Counted from the first letter of the stretch, positions 38,074 through 49,802 are shown. The stretch is DNA of 64,000 nt from Paratinospora sagittata (GCA_035771175.1 CM069601.1:6647001-6711000), one strand, 5' to 3'. Numbers and translations are program-made. The notes: generated by a model from the letters alone, not told the origin.

Positions 38074-38270
38074 TGTCTACATATAGGAAGTAATATATTC
38101 TATAAATATAGAAACAAGCTATATAGAAAGTAATAGATTCTGTAAATATAGAAACAATTTGTTTCCCTAATTTAGGACCTAGTTTTAGGATGTAATTGTC
38201 TATATATTGCCTCTATTTTAGAGAAGAATACATATCTTTGAATTTTCTACAGAAACCCTATTGTCTAACA
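38074..38270 (+). repeat. 3' LTR (197 bp) of the gene-capturing element
   Basis: Same length and ends as the 5' LTR; seven substitutions by eye (about 3.6%). Confidence 0.93.
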
Positions 38271-38275
38271 CAATA

Positions 38276-38600
38276 TGATGTCTGACAGAAACTGTTCGAC
38301 GCTTCAGCCCGTTACAAGGAGCGAGCTGAGAAAGGTCGCCGATTGAAACTCTTTAATGAAGGGGACTTGGTTATGGTACATTTGAACCAGAATCATTTAC
38401 CTGCAGGTTTTCATACCAAGCTGCATGCTCGAAAGGTTGGAGCATTTCGCATTCAGAAGCGCATCAATGACAATGCCTATATTGTGGAGCTGCCCCCATA
38501 ATTTCAAATCTCTTCAACTTTCAATGTCTCTGTTCTGTTCTAATATCACCCTCCTGATGACACCCAAACTTGATCTCAGAAGTCGTGGTCGAGTTCTTCG
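38276..38600 (+). pseudogene. Ty3/gypsy integrase C-terminal remnant
   Basis: Continues the integrase cut at 36092. The pre-insertion reading QMQYD crosses the TSD, then KLFDASARYKERAEKGRRLK and FNEGDLVMVHLNQNHLPAGF, ending near VELPP with stops. The element's 3' LTR was not identified; purine-rich GGTAGGGGACAACAG at 38601-38615 could be its polypurine tract. Confidence 0.82.
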
Positions 38601-39424
38601 GTAGGGGACAACAGATGTAGGTGGGGTCATTCTAGCTTAGCAACAAGAATAACATAGCACATACTTTCCTCTGTTTATGTAAATGTTTGAAACAAATTTT
38701 TCTGATGTCAATTTTCCCAATTGAAGATTGGTAAAGTTTTCTGGAAGTAAGAGAAAGACTCTTCTTCATGTTTATCTACTTTTCTTTGAATTTGTTGCGT
38801 CATATTAGTCTCACATGAGACAATTCCTATTTATATGCGAGATCCTAGGCTAAATGTTGAGCTCCTGAACTCACATATTGAGGCCTTTGTGGAGGCAAGC
38901 AAAATCCGCCTATGATCAAGATAATATTAGTGTGATGGGGCGAGGAATCTAACAAGATCATTCCCAATCTCTCATTTTAATCAACGTGGCTGCACAAACT
39001 CCATTAAAAAACTCACATCAACCAACTATATCCCATGGCACTTTCAATTTCATATGCTGCTCTTCACAAGGTATGATATTATGGGATTCACTGATGGAAC
39101 ACGCCCATGTCAACCTCCAATTCTTACCACCACCAACGGAGATGTTGCGAATCCTGACTACTTTCTATGGATTCGTCAAGATGAACTCATCCTCAAATAA
39201 GGCAAAAGGCAAAGGAAGAAGAAGTGGGTTGGGTTGGGTTGGATTGAAGTTTGATTGAATGTCTTTTTCTTCGATCTTCATCTTTTATTTCAAAGATATT
39301 GTCTTCAGATTACATTATTTAAAATTGTGATCTCCCCCGTACAATAAAGCACTAAATGGCCTTCATTAACAACTAAACCGTTTTGGATATCCTCCATTAA
39401 GACCACAAAATAGTTTTGGTAAGG
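38601..39424. other. No supported gene
   Basis: Possibly the degenerate 3' LTR of the Reina-like element (38613 onward) followed by AT-rich sequence. A 90-codon frame at 38986-39258 shows no motif I know. Confidence 0.4.
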
Positions 39425-40704
39425 GCAATAACTGGGCTTTTGACATGATTACTCTTCAAAAATAAAATAATTTCACAAATGTCATCCATACACAAATATT
39501 GTCAGCCTATTTTACTGTTTATTGTACAGTCAGCGCGCCAAACAAGCGCCACGTCGGCGCGGAGATGACATTTTTTTTTAAGTGAAGGGAAGGCGTCTTT
39601 TGTGAAAAGACGTCTTCCCTTCATAGTTTTTTTTTTTTTTTTTTCTGAAGTGTAATATTTGTCTTTTCCTCCAATTCTCTCATTTTTCTTCTTCTTATTA
39701 ACCAATGCTATTCGTTTTACTGATTCACAGGCCATTCAGTCGTGGTATGTGATGGGGCGTTTGGGAGCTTTCAATTCCTCTAATCTGCAGGTTCCCTCTC
39801 TCTTCTTTCTAAAACTATCTGGTTGAATATATATCAATTGATTCTCACTGCTGTCTATTCATTACAGTTGGCAAATTCATCTATAGAGCACAATCCCCTC
39901 TATGATTCAGATAAAGGGGATTGCCAACTATATATAATATAATGACGTTTGTTTGTATGTAGTTCTACTGAGCCATTATAATGCATACAGCTAATTCACA
40001 TTCATCCAACAGGGTAGACCTTGGAACTTCCGATTTCTTTGCCATCGATGTGCTCCTAAACTGCTTCACTGTATTGAGCTCTGAGTAAGTAATACTTAAT
40101 TAGTCATTTTCTCGGAGAAAAGGGAATGAATTTTTTGCTAATATTAATTGATATGTAGAGATGCTGCAGTTTCAGATCTATAACTATAATACATCTTCCA
40201 TGCTCATTTTTATCAGCTACCGTCTCAATTTTCCATTTCTATTTATTTTATTTTGATTTGTGGGGCAGATACGTGGGTATTCAACAGGTGGTTTTTGGTG
40301 GGCAACGCATGGGTGATTGCGAAGAAGGAATGACCCGTCAGGAGTATGGATACAAGTACTTCAAATCAGATATGAAGATCCATGCTTTTAAAAGCATCTG
40401 CTTCATAACCAGAAAAAAACAACAACGGATAAAAGACGCCTTCCCTTCACTTTAAAAAAAAAAAAAAAAAAGGCGTCTTTTTAAAAGATGTTTTTCCTTT
40501 ACTTAAAAAAAAATTATGAAGGGAAGGCGTCTTTTCCTTGAAATGTCACCTCCACACACCTTCGCGCCTACGTGGCGCTTATTTGGCGCGCTGACTGTGC
40601 TATACACAGTAAAGTATGGCAAATGAGTCATTATTTGTATTTGAATGGTATTTGTGAAATTATTTTTTTTTAAGGGTAATCATGTCAAAAGCCCGGCAAT
40701 AACT
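39425..40704 (+). mobile_element. Pack-MULE type Mutator-like element (TSD GGCAATAACT) with host gene fragment
   Basis: The element is 39435-40694 (1260 bp). The 10-bp TSD GGCAATAACT is at 39425-39434 and 40695-40704. Terminal inverted repeats of about 200 bp begin GGGCTTTTGACATGATTAC and contain an internal hairpin built from AAGGCGTCTTTT and its complement. There is no transposase. The interior holds pieces of an intron-containing plant gene. Long inverted repeats, a 9-10 bp TSD and captured exons are the hallmarks of Pack-MULEs. Confidence 0.93.
39731..40455 (+). pseudogene. Captured gene fragment with introns (DUF3531-like)
   Basis: Four exon-like blocks on the plus strand: 39731-39790 (AIQSWYVMGRLGAFNSSNLQ, between AG and GT), from 39868 (LANSSIEHNPLYDSDKG, then decayed), 40013-40084 (VDLGTSDFFAIDVLLNCFTV, donor GTAAGT) and from 40269 (EYVGIQQVVFGG, then CEEGMTRQEYGYKYFKSD). 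The codon split GA|A joins perfectly across the third intron. I recall similar wording in plant DUF3531 (probably plastid) proteins; that name is tentative. The retained introns show copying from genomic DNA, not cDNA. The first and last exons of the parent are missing. Confidence 0.7.
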
Positions 40705-41194
40705 CCATGTAACTTTTGACAGTTATTTTGTATAGGAAAAATAGTAAAAAAACCAAGCTAGTGAGGGCTAGGCTCGGATAGGCCAGCATTCATGCCCGCA
40801 GAACTTACGGGCGCACATGAGTTACATGAGTCACTGATTTATAATTTGCACCCTCACTTGCGCGTAAGAAAGAAAGAGCCTTCATGTTTTGTTACCAATT
40901 TAAGATGAGGTAACTCTGTATTATTTCCTATGTGGGACTTTTATATCAATCTTTATTTACTGCAATGGCTCATTTAAAGTGTCAATTTCTCATTCACCTA
41001 ACCTCCATCATTTTGGGCATATGAATTTATGATTTTGAGGTACTTGCAGAGGAAGACATGAATCCATTAAGAACAACCGCAAACATGAAGTAGATCCCAC
41101 TCATATTAATGCCTCAAAATTGTTTATTAAGCCATTTTTTTTTCTCACGGGTACCCGTTCTTGGTATACTGTTAGATAAGTCTACTTCACAACC
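40705..41194. other. No supported gene
   Basis: AT-rich; no open frame or repeat of note. It lies between the Pack-MULE and the 3' end of the bZIP gene. Confidence 0.45.
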
Positions 41195-41440
41195 ATGCCT
41201 ACTGGTGGAATAGAGCAAGCATCTTCCTTGTTGAAGGACAATTCAGATACATTGTAAAAGACGGATTTAAAGAGGCCCGTGACTTGTAAGAAGGATGCAC
41301 GAGAGGCCATGGATCTCAGAAAAGTTACTGTTGTCCCATATTCTTTACAAGAAGATGCATCTTTTGTATCAATTCACTGTCAACATGAACAAATGGGATC
41401 CTTTAAATGCCCGAATAAATACTTTGCATCCACTAGATAG
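41195..41440 (+). pseudogene. Unrecognised coding-like fragment
   Basis: An ATG-led stretch of 82 codons interrupted by one TAA after 20 codons (MPTGGIEQASSLLKDNSDTL, then KTDLKRPVTCKK and VPYSLQEDASFVSIHCQHEQ) and ended by TAG. The composition looks protein-like but I do not recognise a family. It could be a decayed exon, as an AG sits upstream, or chance. Confidence 0.3.
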
Positions 41441-41535
41441 CCGGAGAAACGAATAATTTGTCATCTAACAAATCAATGGAGGATTGCAAGAAATTTGAAA
41501 TTGCATTAACAGATCTTGTTGCACATCAAAAAATT

Positions 41536-41649
41536 AATAAGAATTCTGAAACAACATTTGGCTTATTAATAATGTTAATTGTCCAAGCCTTTAAAAAAAA
41601 TAAGAATTCTGAAACAACATTTGGCTTATTAATAATGTTAATTGGCTTT
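41536..41649. repeat. 46-bp direct repeat beside the bZIP stop codon
   Basis: Two copies of a segment containing TAAGAATTCTGAAACAACAT and GGCTTATTAATAATG, 63 bp apart. The second copy ends a few bases from the bZIP stop codon (41649-41651). It would lie in the 3' UTR of the bZIP transcript. Confidence 0.85.
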
Positions 41650-44600
41650 CAAACTTGATTTTGTTTGTTACCACCCTCCATTGCCTGTGGACTTTCAGGA
41701 TCCCAACTTCCATCCCACTGAACTGAAGCACAAGGACCGGTGCCCCCGCGGATCCGCTTCTGCAAATGTTCCAAACTGGCTACTCGCTGCAAGGAAGCGG
41801 TTCGTCCCATCTTGTTGATCGCAGAAGCAATTGGCACATCTTTAACAGGGGGCACCGGTGGAATATCAGGAAAGTTGTTCACTCTCTGGTCATTTGTAGT
41901 ACCGGAAGCAGGTTGATAGAGGTGCTGCTTTGGATGGTCTTGCACAGGAACAGCAGCATCAGGAGATGTGTCGGATGGGCTGCCGTCATATGGCATACTC
42001 ATGTTTGACATCTCAGACATTGCTTGGAATAATGGATTCAACCCAGTTACTCTCTTCACTGATTCTTCAGCCATCTTCACCTGGAAATGATGAAACATCA
42101 GTTTCTTTGGTTAAAATAGAGTCCGTGCTGAAACTAAGTAGGAGCTGAAAAAAGAGAATTAAAGGAATGAAAATACAAAAAGAGTGACAGAAACTATAAC
42201 CAATCATTATCTTTGGTGTCTTATCTCAGTTTCTTTGATTGGCAAATTAAAAAAAGCTATTTCACCATTCTTTTTTTTCTTCAGCCATGTGCTTCCAACG
42301 CTTGAATTTACAAATCCTTTTTTCCCAGCTTTATCTATGTTGAAGTGCATCTCTGTCTAGCCCTTTTAGTGCATTCACCCTGCACAGATGTGCTTTTTCA
42401 CACTAGTTTCTTTGATGTGCTTGCACAGCTGGTCCAAGAAACCCAGGTAAAGCAGAAGGGGATGGCATCCCCACATCAAAAGTATCAACTTTTAATCATG
42501 GATCCATGCCAAAACAAATTTTCCAAGTACATCAATAATCTGAAGTGATTATAGAAATGCTTTGTGCCCACATTTTGAGCATGCTCGAGTGTGTGTATGT
42601 GGGTGAGCTTATATGGGTGTACATCTCAGCGTCCGCATGGTTCCACGTGCATAAATAGAGAACCAAGACAGGTGCAACGAGTCGTGTCCCATGGAGATTG
42701 TGCACACATATATGTTATAAAACAAATCAACAGCAAAGACAGAATCTAGGAGATTTATTGGTCTTTCTTTCTTCTTATAGAACCAGTAGATGTCATATAT
42801 GATGCATTGTCACTACAACTAGAAAGTCCCCTATGTGCACAATGAAAGTTGGAAGGCCCTCCAAGAGCTAATAGAGAGGGCTCTAAATGCAACAATACCC
42901 TAATGGTTGGCATTCCATTTGAATCTCCAGAGTTTGACAAGAAATATAAGAACACAATATCAAGATTCCAAAAGCTTCGCATTCACTCCAACTACATTAC
43001 TATGCAACATCATGTTAAGAGTCATCCAGAAATGTTCTAGCACTGTGACACAAAATAGTATCAACTATCAATATCCCTTTTGGCAAATAAAAACCAAACA
43101 ATCCATATTATTGAGCCATGCAAAATGCAGAGGAAAGTTACCATGAGTAAGCGAATTCATGAAATAAAAACCCATACAGGTCGAGAAAAGTTACTGATTT
43201 AATTTTTAAATTCATGCCATCTCTTTCATCCCATTTTTTCTCTTCTTTCTCTTAGTTGCCAAAACCAAGATTTAAATTTTAGCTTCTCAAAAAAAAAAAA
43301 AAAAAAGCTTTTAGATGAGAGAACACATGGAAAGCTTCCTCTTTCATACAAAAGTCATGACAGCATCTTCAAGAGCAAGATTGTAAATACGCACCAATTG
43401 CCAATGTATCAATCTCGCGAAAGGAGAGAGGTTCGCAGAAACTGATGAGAAAAAGGTTTTTCCCAAATTCAAATTATGGTATCCTCATTCCATCTTATTG
43501 ATGATGAATAATTGAACTTTCTCTTCAAAGTCATCAATTTTGAATAAGACCCCAACAGATATTGCAATATAGGGAAGAACAAACTAAGACATAGAACTAA
43601 ATGGTCAGATATTTTTGAAGACCAACCTTTGCTCTCAAAGTTTCGACATCTGCCTTCAAAATTCTATTGTCAACTGCAGCTTCATTGTACTTCTGACTTA
43701 TGTCAGTGAGCCGCTTCAACAAAGATGAGTTCTCAACTCGTAATTGAGCAACCTAAAAAGAAGCAAGTAAAATCTTCAGACAGAACAAAAAAAAAGAAGC
43801 ATGGACAAAATGTAATAAGTCTGGGAAGGCAAGATGCAGTCTGAACCTGTGTTTCGAGCTCACTTAAATGTGCTTGTTTCCGTCTTCTAGATCGCCTAGC
43901 TGACTCTCTATTGGATAGCATTCTGAGCAGCATAATGGACAAAAATGGCAAAAGCAGATTGAAGTAAGAATGTAGCATCGGCACAAATTTATCCATTCTT
44001 CCACTAGTACACACACACACATGCAAACACCAAAACTTCGCAAGCATCAAATTATGATATTGTATAATCATCACTATTATAGTCCTTGTATCTTACTTTT
44101 CTAGGGGTTCTCATATCTATTTCAGAAAGTTGTCTTATTTAGAAAAAATTGTGTTGTTTCTTGGTTTGCACCTATAGTCCTCCTTGCAGTATTCCCCAAA
44201 ATCAACCTTTCCATCTGATACTTCCTCAATCTATCAAACCAAAACTTCACACAGAAGCTATAAGATATTTTTTTAATTGTCTATAACATCTGAGACGAAA
44301 CGCAAACGTCCCAATTGAAAAGCAAAGACACTCTCTCTTTCTGTATTTTCCATTTTCCAATTCTTTACACGAGTTTATAGGTTAACTTCAAAAACTAGGA
44401 AAATAAGGTTGGTCAGAACAAGAGGCAACACTAAAATGTTCCTAAAATGCCAAAATATTTTTTTAACAAAAAAAATAATTGTACATTGCTCTTTGCAAAG
44501 AATCTAGATGAATTAAGGGCGCAGTTAAAACTATAAAAATATGTAGCAACACTACAAGACCTTTTCAGTGCATACAAATCCTTCACATTTCTTCAAACTA

Positions 44601-47600
44601 AAGAAAAGATAAAATAAAAAGAGAAATGGCTATGTATCAGTTAAATGAAATCAATATTTAATACACAAATCTTTATAGATTTAGTTTTTTATTAGCACTA
44701 ATAAATAAAAAATAGAAGGCACCTCTACCTGAAAAACATAAAAAAAAAAGTGACTGTAATCTCCAACAGAAACTTCGGGCTTGTTTTGTTTAACATTCAC
44801 AGAGATTTCGAAAATAAAATTTTTAAAAACACTATTTAGAGTGTCATTTCCTAAAACAAAGAAAACAATTATTTTTATTTTTTTCTGGTTTCCATCAGAA
44901 AGTTTAGAGTTATATTCAAAAAAACTTCAAAAACAACCCAACCAAACACTTATCCAAGGAATCATTGTTTTAAAAAATAGAAAGAATTTTACACCACACG
45001 GCCCCTATTGATTTTTTTTCCCAAACAGATCAATACCAATAGCCAAGTGCAAGTGAATGCCATCATTCAAAATGTAGAATACTCACAGTGCTACCAGCTG
45101 GCATGCAAAAGAAAATAGAAAAGCTAGATTACGTGCAATGAAAAAGAAAACAGAAAAAAAAAATGTCATGACGTCCTATCTGAATAAATGCATTATTCAT
45201 AGAATGCATAAGGAATGATGGTTACCTCCTGACGCGTTTCACATCAGTTGGATCCATATTGTCAGTTATTTCAATATCACCTTCACCATCTTCATCATCT
45301 GATTGTTCTCTTGATGATGCACTGGTTGTTGGCCTAATTTGAGAACCTGACACTTTTTGTGTGGTAGGTAAGGCTGGGATGCCAACTGGTCCAGCAACAG
45401 ACTTATCTTGTTCCTTGGAGAGAGAATATCCAGATCCTGCAGGGAATTGAGTTAACTTTCTCAAAATCAGATCCACATGCCCGTCCTGGTATTTCATTGT
45501 TATGATACAGTTTTTCATGGCTATGATACAGTCTCAAGCATTAATGCTTGGGACAAATTTATTAACCATTAAAAATACATGTCAGTCATGAATCTCAGGC
45601 TTAAATTCCATTCCAGGTTGTGCCTCTAGGAGCAGAAGAAGTGCCCACATTCTAAGGACGAAAGAGTGGGTATTGACCCTCAACATTTGATCAGCATGCC
45701 TTTGGAAACATCGTCCCGTACCATTTTTCCAAATCAAGGAATAAGTCCTCTCAACACAATATCATATGTTGTTGGTCAGGGTGAAAATAAAATGTTAAGT
45801 TGTAAGGTGATATGGCCACGGCCACCTCAATATTTGAAGTAAATTACCAAAAATTACCTTCTGGTATAGGTCCTTGAAACCAATAAATGCGAGCAATTAA
45901 TTGTGGACATAAAAGCATCCAAGCTGATAATAGCAAATATTAGTGATCTCATATCTAAGATCACTATTTTGAAGTTTCTTGTAACAAAATGAGCCTTCAA
46001 TGCACGATCTCATATTCAGAAATAAAGTTTTATACTTATTGAACTCAACTCAATTCAACAAAGCCTTTTCCCAATACATAGGATATGCTACATTAATCCG
46101 CTTCCTCTCTATCCTCTATCAAGGGCTAAGTCAACAGTCATATAATCATACTACAAGAAGCTATCCATTTCTTAATTATCTGTATGTAAATTTTTCTTTT
46201 TTTGCCTCAATCATTACCATTAATTGCCAATAGGTCACTTTTTCTTATATGTATGTATGTAAGTATTCTAAACTTACTACCTATCTATCTATCTATGTAT
46301 AGATATGTATGTATGTATGTATGTATGTAAATGTCTAAGTCTGTCTCAATCAAATTCATAAAAGTAAACATTGAAATTCCCTAAGTGAAAGTGGCAAGGG
46401 AAGGGGAAAAGAAGCCCAAAAGGGATGGAAAGGCAAAGAACATTGGAGTGAAAGGAAGACGTTATGCAGCATTCTAGTTCTGTACCATATTGGCATCATC
46501 TAATTACTACATGCATCATAGAAGCATACCCTCACATGACTCACCTCATAAATCAATTAATTTAATTATCTATATTTTTAGGAAATTTTAAAAGCTCCCC
46601 ACCACAGTGCTGTCATTGGACTTCCACGGCCACATATTGCTACTCACTTGAGAGAATATTTTAATCTAACACTTTATCATTCTATCAATTAACTAAACCT
46701 TGCTCAATAAAATAAATTTCAAAAAGAAATTGCCTGTTCATGCATTCCCTTGAAAATCATGACAGGGATAAAGCCATCTCTCACAGCCTTAATGACACAG
46801 AGAGCAACTTCATGCCAGCCAATTGACCACTCCTGTCTTTTTCAGTTGATCCAGGAGAACTGGAGAAGTATCAGTATGCATTATTCGTGACAATAGTACG
46901 GCAACACAACTCCATCAAGAATTTTAAGTCATGGAAGCTAAAGCATTAAATCCATAGAATACTTGAATTTGTTTTCAAGTAACTTTCCATTTCTCCGTAC
47001 CACCAAAATCACCAGATACAAAAACCATAGAAATCTGCATGAGCTTGTATAAAATCAAGCTCTTTAATTAAACATACTTTTATATACAACTGGTGAAAAA
47101 GCCACTCCAAGAATAAGACAACAATGCTAATCATTTTTCTGCACAGGCATTGGACACTAACACTCTGATTCCAATCAGGATAATAACTTCTCCTAAAAGC
47201 TTTAAATGCATCATGTTTCAAACACAAACTAAAACAAGTATGCAGAGCTGAAAAAAAAATAAACATGTGTAGAATGAGGACAAATTGAAAAGTTTTAAGC
47301 ATAAAGAGATACACACCTCTCAAAGAAGCTTGAGAACCCAATTGTCCAGTATTTGTAGTATTTAAGGCCTTATCAACTGAAGATGCAGACTCTGGAGGTT
47401 TTCCAGAAGATGCCTGCTTGTATAGAAAGAAAGTATATGACAAGGCGTTAAGTGTTTATCTCAGATAATGTCTCAATCAACATAGGGAAACCCATACTGG
47501 GGCAAATAGCATGAAGTTCTGCAGATCTATTTAAACAAATATGAAAGAAGACTCCTTTCAAAACACCAACAAATGAAGGATTTTAAGCATGAAAAGTACG

Positions 47601-49416
47601 AATCAGTAGCATCTGATACATATTATTGACTTTCAGCAAAACTCCAAAATGCAGAGTCTGGAACAACCCTATCATTTCAAAACAGTGAGCTTTGAAACAA
47701 AAAATAATTTCACTCCAAGAGGGAAAATCAAAGATTAAAAAAAAATACAAAAAAAAAAAAAAATCTAAGTAAAGGCTTAAACCAAAACAAATCTCAAATA
47801 ATTCACAAAACTCAAAAAAAAAAGATTTTTTAAATAAATAATAGTAAAAAACTGATGGAAACATTTTTTTTTCATCGGACAACGTCCTTAAAGAGCACAA
47901 ATAACTAAAATTGAAGCTATCTCATGCAAAACAGGTTAAAAAAAAAATGTTAAAAGGTAAACTATATGTTAATTAACTCGTAGATCTACAAAGATGACAA
48001 TATATACTATGGACATTATATGAGTTCTATAAGCCACCCTTTTACCATTCAATTCAAATATATTAAAAGATTTATGCACACTGTATGCAATGAGCATTCT
48101 TAAAGACCATAAATATCATCTAAATTAGTGCATATTTAAAAATTTATTACGTTTTAGTGTTCATTATTTCTTATTCTAGTGTATTGAATGATATATGGAT
48201 CTTTCTAACAATTAGGTAAAACAAAAAAAAATTTGAACTTTTCTACCATGCCAATATTTTTTTATTAAAAAAGCTCTCTATATCATGTTGGATTTAACTT
48301 AGTTATATGTAACTAAAGTGTATGGAAAAGTCAGAATATTGGTTGCTCCTAGACTTTACTTCATTTCCATCTGCATAGACCTATACATGGGATTATCAAT
48401 GATCAAATCAATTTACAGCAAAAGAGATATATTAAGGACTAGAATCCAACTGCTCCCACGCTGACCAAAATATTGATGGATTAAGCTATAGAATCAGTCA
48501 AAGATTGATCCTCTTCCTGGCCATTATATACTCATTTGTTTCTAAGAAAAAACATTAATCCACATATTAACACCTCAAATACATAACAAGAACCAGCCAC
48601 TTCACATCCTGGACTCCTTCTAATCAATCTACAACACAAATCCACAAATCAAGAGAAATAAACAAGAACCAAAACTAGGGAATCTCAACTTGTTTAGATT
48701 TTAATAAGAACACGCACTGGATCCAATGAATCCAAATAGAATTTCAATAAAAACACCCAGGCAGCAAATAAAACTCGAGAAAATCAAATCGAAACCGCAA
48801 ATGAATGAAAACAAACAAACAAAAAACCTAAAAATCCACAAACCAATCCAGAAAACGACAAAAACAGCCGCCAAAATTCCTAGAAATGAAAACAAAACAA
48901 AAAAAATGGGCATACCCGAGCCAACGCAACCGCAGCACAAGCGAGATCAAGATGGCGCTTGAGCATCGCCTGATACTCCTCCGAATCAATAGACACATTC
49001 TGCCGTAGATCCAACAGCCCCGAAACACTACCACCATCACCAACAGGAGCAGCAACAGCTGAAGAAGAAACCAAAGGAGGATGACGAGGAAGGTCCTTGA
49101 TTTCAACAACTGCTCCTCCGATTCTCATAGAATTTGAAGACGAAGGTGCAATAACAGGCGTAGAACCCAAAGCCACAGACGCCATGGAAGAAGAAACACA
49201 AGAAGAAGAAGAAGACGATGATGAAGACGAAGAAGACGATGAAGACGATGAAGACGAAGAAGAAGGGAAGATTTCAACTTCTTCAAGGAATCTCTGAAAA
49301 GCCCATTCAGAAGAGCTTCGATTCATCTTATCTCCTCCAGATTTCGGCGAAGAAGAAGGATTCGTTGAATGCCAAAAAGGGTCTGAAATTTCTTCCACCG
49401 AGAACACCCTATCCAT
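41649..49416 (-). CDS. Group C bZIP transcription factor (CPRF2 / bZIP10-25-63 type), six exons
   Basis: Exons on the minus strand, in order: 49416-48916, 47413-47317, 45436-45226, 43922-43847, 43752-43627, 42080-41649 including TGA. All five introns are GT-AG and phases join without loss, giving 480 aa. The N-terminus [15 protein letters not shown] is typical of the CPRF2 group. Residues 52-72 are an unbroken serine run. The basic region is about 265-285 with N274-x7-R282 (NRESARRSR), which contacts ACGT-core DNA. The zipper has L292, L299, L306, I313, A320, L327, L334. The C-terminus [17 protein letters not shown] (430-446) resembles the SnRK1-phosphorylated motif of Arabidopsis bZIP63. Expected role: nuclear, dimerising regulator in energy, amino-acid and stress signalling. 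It is somewhat longer than the ~310-410 aa relatives I recall. No lesion seen. Confidence 0.93.
46272..46330. repeat. Tetranucleotide microsatellite in bZIP intron 2
   Basis: (CTAT)n turning into (GTAT)n, within the 1880-bp second intron. Likely length-polymorphic. Confidence 0.85.
49195..49270 (-). repeat. TCD-type microsatellite encoding a 21-serine run
   Basis: A trinucleotide tract (plus strand GAA/GAC/GAT) within exon 1 of the bZIP gene. Codons are mixed TCT, TCG and TCA, which should limit slippage compared with a pure repeat. Confidence 0.85.
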
Positions 49417-49802
49417 TTTCCTTTTCTCGTCTTTCTTTCTTTCTCTTTCTCTGCTCTAACAAAGTTGTATCTGAATTTATTTGGAGAGAGAGGAGAGAGG
49501 ATCGGATACGACTCGATCGCCCTTTCTTGTTTCTTCTGTCGCTTTAGAAAAGGGCCACGTGGGCCCATCGGATAAGTGTGGGCCCGTTGTTTGGGTTGTG
49601 GGGTCACGTGGATAATGTTGGAGGCCTAGTACAGGGAAAACCGGAACCAAAGCTTGCTATCCCAATTCCTAAAAATGGCTTATTAGAACCTTAGCCATAA
49701 GCTGTTGTTTGACAACAACAGCCCCGCCACCTATTGGGCACAAATGAGAAAAGAGGACCCGGCTCACGTGCGGTGGACTCGTGATTTTGTAGGTGGCACG
49801 TG
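49417..49802 (-). promoter_or_regulatory. bZIP 5' flank with CT-rich leader and four G-boxes
   Basis: Directly upstream of the start codon (49414-49416), on the minus strand, lies a purine-rich segment (GAAAGAAAGAAAGACG; CT-rich on the plus strand), expected in the 5' UTR. CACGTG occurs at 49555-49560 (in GCCACGTGGGC), 49605-49610, 49765-49770 and 49797-49802. GGGCCCA-type words (site II-like) lie near 49559-49566 and 49578-49584. CACGTG is the G-box bound by bZIP and bHLH proteins. No convincing TATA box was seen. Confidence 0.6.

Larger units (their letters stand above)
36088..38275 (+). mobile_element. Short-LTR, non-autonomous copia-derived retroelement carrying two host gene fragments (TSD CAATA)
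   Basis: The element is 36093-38270 (2178 bp), with TSD CAATA at 36088-36092 and 38271-38275. It has two 197-bp LTRs (36093-36289, 38074-38270) differing at 7 sites by eye, a primer-binding site TGGTATCAGAGC at 36290-36301, and a polypurine tract ACTTGAGGGGAAG ending at 38073. Inside are a UBA2-type RNA-binding protein fragment, a MON1 fragment in the same frame, and a copia GAG-pre-integrase scrap near 37940-38020 (LWLWHRKLGHLSFGYLKKL). It has no RT, so it must have used enzymes of a related element. The architecture resembles other plant LTR elements that have captured host exons, such as maize Bs1. Confidence 0.95.

Noticed and set aside
43285..43306. Poly(A) run in bZIP intron 5 as a retroposon tail
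   Set aside because: No flanking duplication and no recognisable body upstream; simple A tract.
43733..44074. 113-codon minus-strand frame around bZIP exon 4
   Set aside because: It reads through splice sites of a well-supported exon; only 43847-43922 is coding.
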